Source: Bacteriovoracaceae bacterium (GTDB lineage Bacteria > Bdellovibrionota > Bacteriovoracia > Bacteriovoracales > Bacteriovoracaceae). From it: a stretch of DNA of 64,000 nt. Positions 62,535 to 64,000 of the stretch are shown one piece after another (position 1 is the first letter of the stretch; every line of letters starts with the position of its first letter). The stretch covers positions 186,001-250,000 of the forward strand of contig CANCFT010000001.1 of assembly GCA_947377285.1 (NCBI GenBank), given 5' to 3'. The position numbers and the translations under genes are program-made. The notes beneath the pieces were generated by a model. That model made no database searches, was not told the origin of the DNA, and saw only the letters and a program-made list of their open reading frames with translations.

Positions 62535-64000
62535 ATCAACTCAATAATCTATGGCTTGGAAAAAGAGTGTCTGATGAAGAGTTTAAGCAAAATTTTTACC
62601 AATATAAAGAAGAAACTCAATTTTGGAACCAAGCTCCACTATCGACTTCGCTTCTCTTTCATTTAGTTGAATTAGCAGCAGATGAATTAAGGACTAAGGG
62701 AGCATTTTATCAATCTTTAGTTAATGATTTATTATCGCGAAGAGATATCAGCAACGAAGAGATTGAACTTTCAATGTCGGGGCTTCTTGATTTTTTATCT
62801 ATTGATAATCTTCGAGTGAAACTCGCAAGAGAATTAGGAAGTGAATTTCCATTTGAATTAAAACGAATTAATTTCAGAGAAGATATTTTTGAATCTTGGT
62901 TTCCATTAGGTGTGCTAATTCATATCACACCTAATAATTCTCCGTTACTCGGAGTGTTAGGCGTAATTGAAGGACTATTAAGTGGCAACGTCAATGTTCT
63001 TAAACTTGCGAGAAAAGACAGCTCTTTTGCAGTTATTTTTTATGAGGAACTTTGCAGACTTGATTCCACTCAAACCTTTAAACACTATATAACAATCGGA
63101 AAAATTTCCTCTAGTGATAAAATTTTTTTGAAAGACTTTCTCTCAATAGCTGATGCCGTTTCTGCCTGGGGAAATGAAGAAAGTATTAAAAGTCTAAGAG
63201 AATTAGCCCCTGGACATGCTCGCATTGTAGAATGGGGACATAAAATTTCTTTTGGTTATGTCAGCAAATCTTGTATAGACAACGAACAAATGTTTAAGGC
63301 ATTGGCTTTTGAAATTTGTAATAATGAACAATTGGCTTGTTCTAGCCCACAATGTGTTTTTGTTGAAGACGCTACTTTTCTTGATCTCCAAAACTTTTCA
63401 AAAAAATTAGGTAAGGCCCTTGATCATATTTCACCAACAATTAAAAGAGTATTGCCTGGTCCTCAAGAAAGTGCTGAGTTAACTGTAACAAGAGAGCAAG
63501 TAAGATTGAATTCCATTTATGGCCAGAGCGCTTTAGTCATTTCAGAAAAAAATGAATGGAGAATTTATATTGAAAACTCGGCCAGTCTTTCTACTTCTCC
63601 ACTTTTTCGTACAATTTGGGTCAAACCGATGCCAAAATTGGATATTATTAAACACCTTAGACCTTTAAAAATATATCTCCAAACTGTCGGTGTATTTGCT
63701 CATAAAAATGAAATTGAAGAGCTCACATGTTCTTTTTTTCAGGCCGGAGTGCAAAGGGTTCGTGCCCTTGGAGAAATGACAGATTCTTATTTGGGTGAAC
63801 CTCACGATGGAGTTTTTGCACTTGAACGCTATTGTCAAAAAATTTCATATGCAGACTCCGCGAATTTAAAATTGATGTCAAAGAAGAGTTCATTTGAAGT
63901 AATTGCTAAACCAGCTTTTGCTTCCAAAAATAAAATTATGGAAAAAGCTGATTTTCAATCCCAAATCGTAGGCTCAGCTTACGCAGATTTATATTTTTAT
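62531..64000 (+). CDS. LuxC-like acyl-CoA/acyl-protein reductase (partial, 3' end outside window)
   Basis: LuxC reduces activated fatty acyl groups to aldehydes with NADPH. The open frame of 490 codons reaches the right edge without a stop. Motifs are FPLGVLIHITPNNSPLLGVL, NEQLACSSPQCVFVED with the catalytic Cys at residue ~270, and VQRVRALGEM near the end, all typical of LuxC and related aldehyde dehydrogenases. Its ATG overlaps the LuxE-like stop (ATGA). No luxA, luxB or luxD is seen in the window. Confidence 0.92.
   Translation, partial: MNQLNNLWLGKRVSDEEFKQNFYQYKEETQFWNQAPLSTSLLFHLVELAADELRTKGAFYQSLVNDLLSRRDISNEEIELSMSGLLDFLSIDNLRVKLARELGSEFPFELKRINFREDIFESWFPLGVLIHITPNNSPLLGVLGVIEGLLSGNVNVLKLARKDSSFAVIFYEELCRLDSTQTFKHYITIGKISSSDKIFLKDFLSIADAVSAWGNEESIKSLRELAPGHARIVEWGHKISFGYVSKSCIDNEQMFKALAFEICNNEQLACSSPQCVFVEDATFLDLQNFSKKLGKALDHISPTIKRVLPGPQESAELTVTREQVRLNSIYGQSALVISEKNEWRIYIENSASLSTSPLFRTIWVKPMPKLDIIKHLRPLKIYLQTVGVFAHKNEIEELTCSFFQAGVQRVRALGEMTDSYLGEPHDGVFALERYCQKISYADSANLKLMSKKSSFEVIAKPAFASKNKIMEKADFQSQIVGSAYADLYFY

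Noticed and set aside
58998-64000. A bioluminescence operon
   Set aside because: Only LuxE- and LuxC-like genes are seen; no luciferase or thioesterase gene is in the window, and these two families occur without light production.

Overview
The window is a gene-dense, AT-rich piece of a Gram-negative, flagellated bacterial chromosome. It carries an outer-membrane and lipid A assembly block (lolCD-like, bamA, skp, lpxD, fabZ, lpxA, lpxB, lpxK) and a complete flagellar export/regulatory operon. The gene content and style fit a Bdellovibrionota-type organism (Bacteriovorax/Bdellovibrio relatives): fliL-to-fliA order, TIGR02147-type regulators, many small secreted cysteine-rich and lipoprotein genes, and genes overlapping by ATGA. 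This placement is inference from content; no rRNA or tRNA gene was seen that would fix it.

Layout. 1-3408 (minus): dCMP deaminase-like, SerA-like, purA and a partial membrane-anchored protein, in that transcription order. 3500-9530: a small conserved protein, a thioredoxin-like/chemoreceptor pair, then a cluster of three paralogous secreted proteins with an embedded HTH regulator. 9533-18235: a FecR-domain protein, a secreted glycine-rich protein with 14-residue repeats, a zinc-finger protein, uvrC without its C-terminal helix-hairpin-helix region, a UDG-like protein, and two peptidoglycan enzymes (SpoIID-like and Amidase_3). 18362-21081: a membrane protein preceded by a 13-codon leader ORF, a DsbA-like lipoprotein, a small protein and HU. 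21197-36331: a sigma70-type promoter and the flagellar genes fliL, M, N, O, P, Q, R, flhB, A, F, G, fliA, plus two unrecognised downstream genes. 36334-39468: coaE and mazG (minus), ybeY, and prfB with a programmed +1 frameshift. 39472-50999: the outer-membrane biogenesis block, including a Gfo/Idh oxidoreductase between lpxA and lpxB. 51029-54037: a glycosyltransferase-like protein and rpsA. 54179-64000: a small secreted protein, a TIGR02147 regulator behind a repeated operator-like region, a methyltransferase, a matrixin-like protease with a barrel-like partner, an M24-like protein, a receiver-domain protein, and an MFS / GNAT / LuxE / LuxC cluster that runs off the right end.

The most unusual items are: the three-member secreted family with its regulator; FlhF with a destroyed GTPase P-loop beside an intact FlhG; the LuxE-LuxC pair without luciferase genes in view; the thioredoxin-like/chemoreceptor pair; and the operator-like repeats near 21107-21235 and 54551-54670.

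No CRISPR array, insertion sequence, transposase, integrase, tRNA or rRNA was recognised. No gene-free stretch exceeds 300 bases; the longest, 5996-6242 and 10130-10343, lie between divergent genes.
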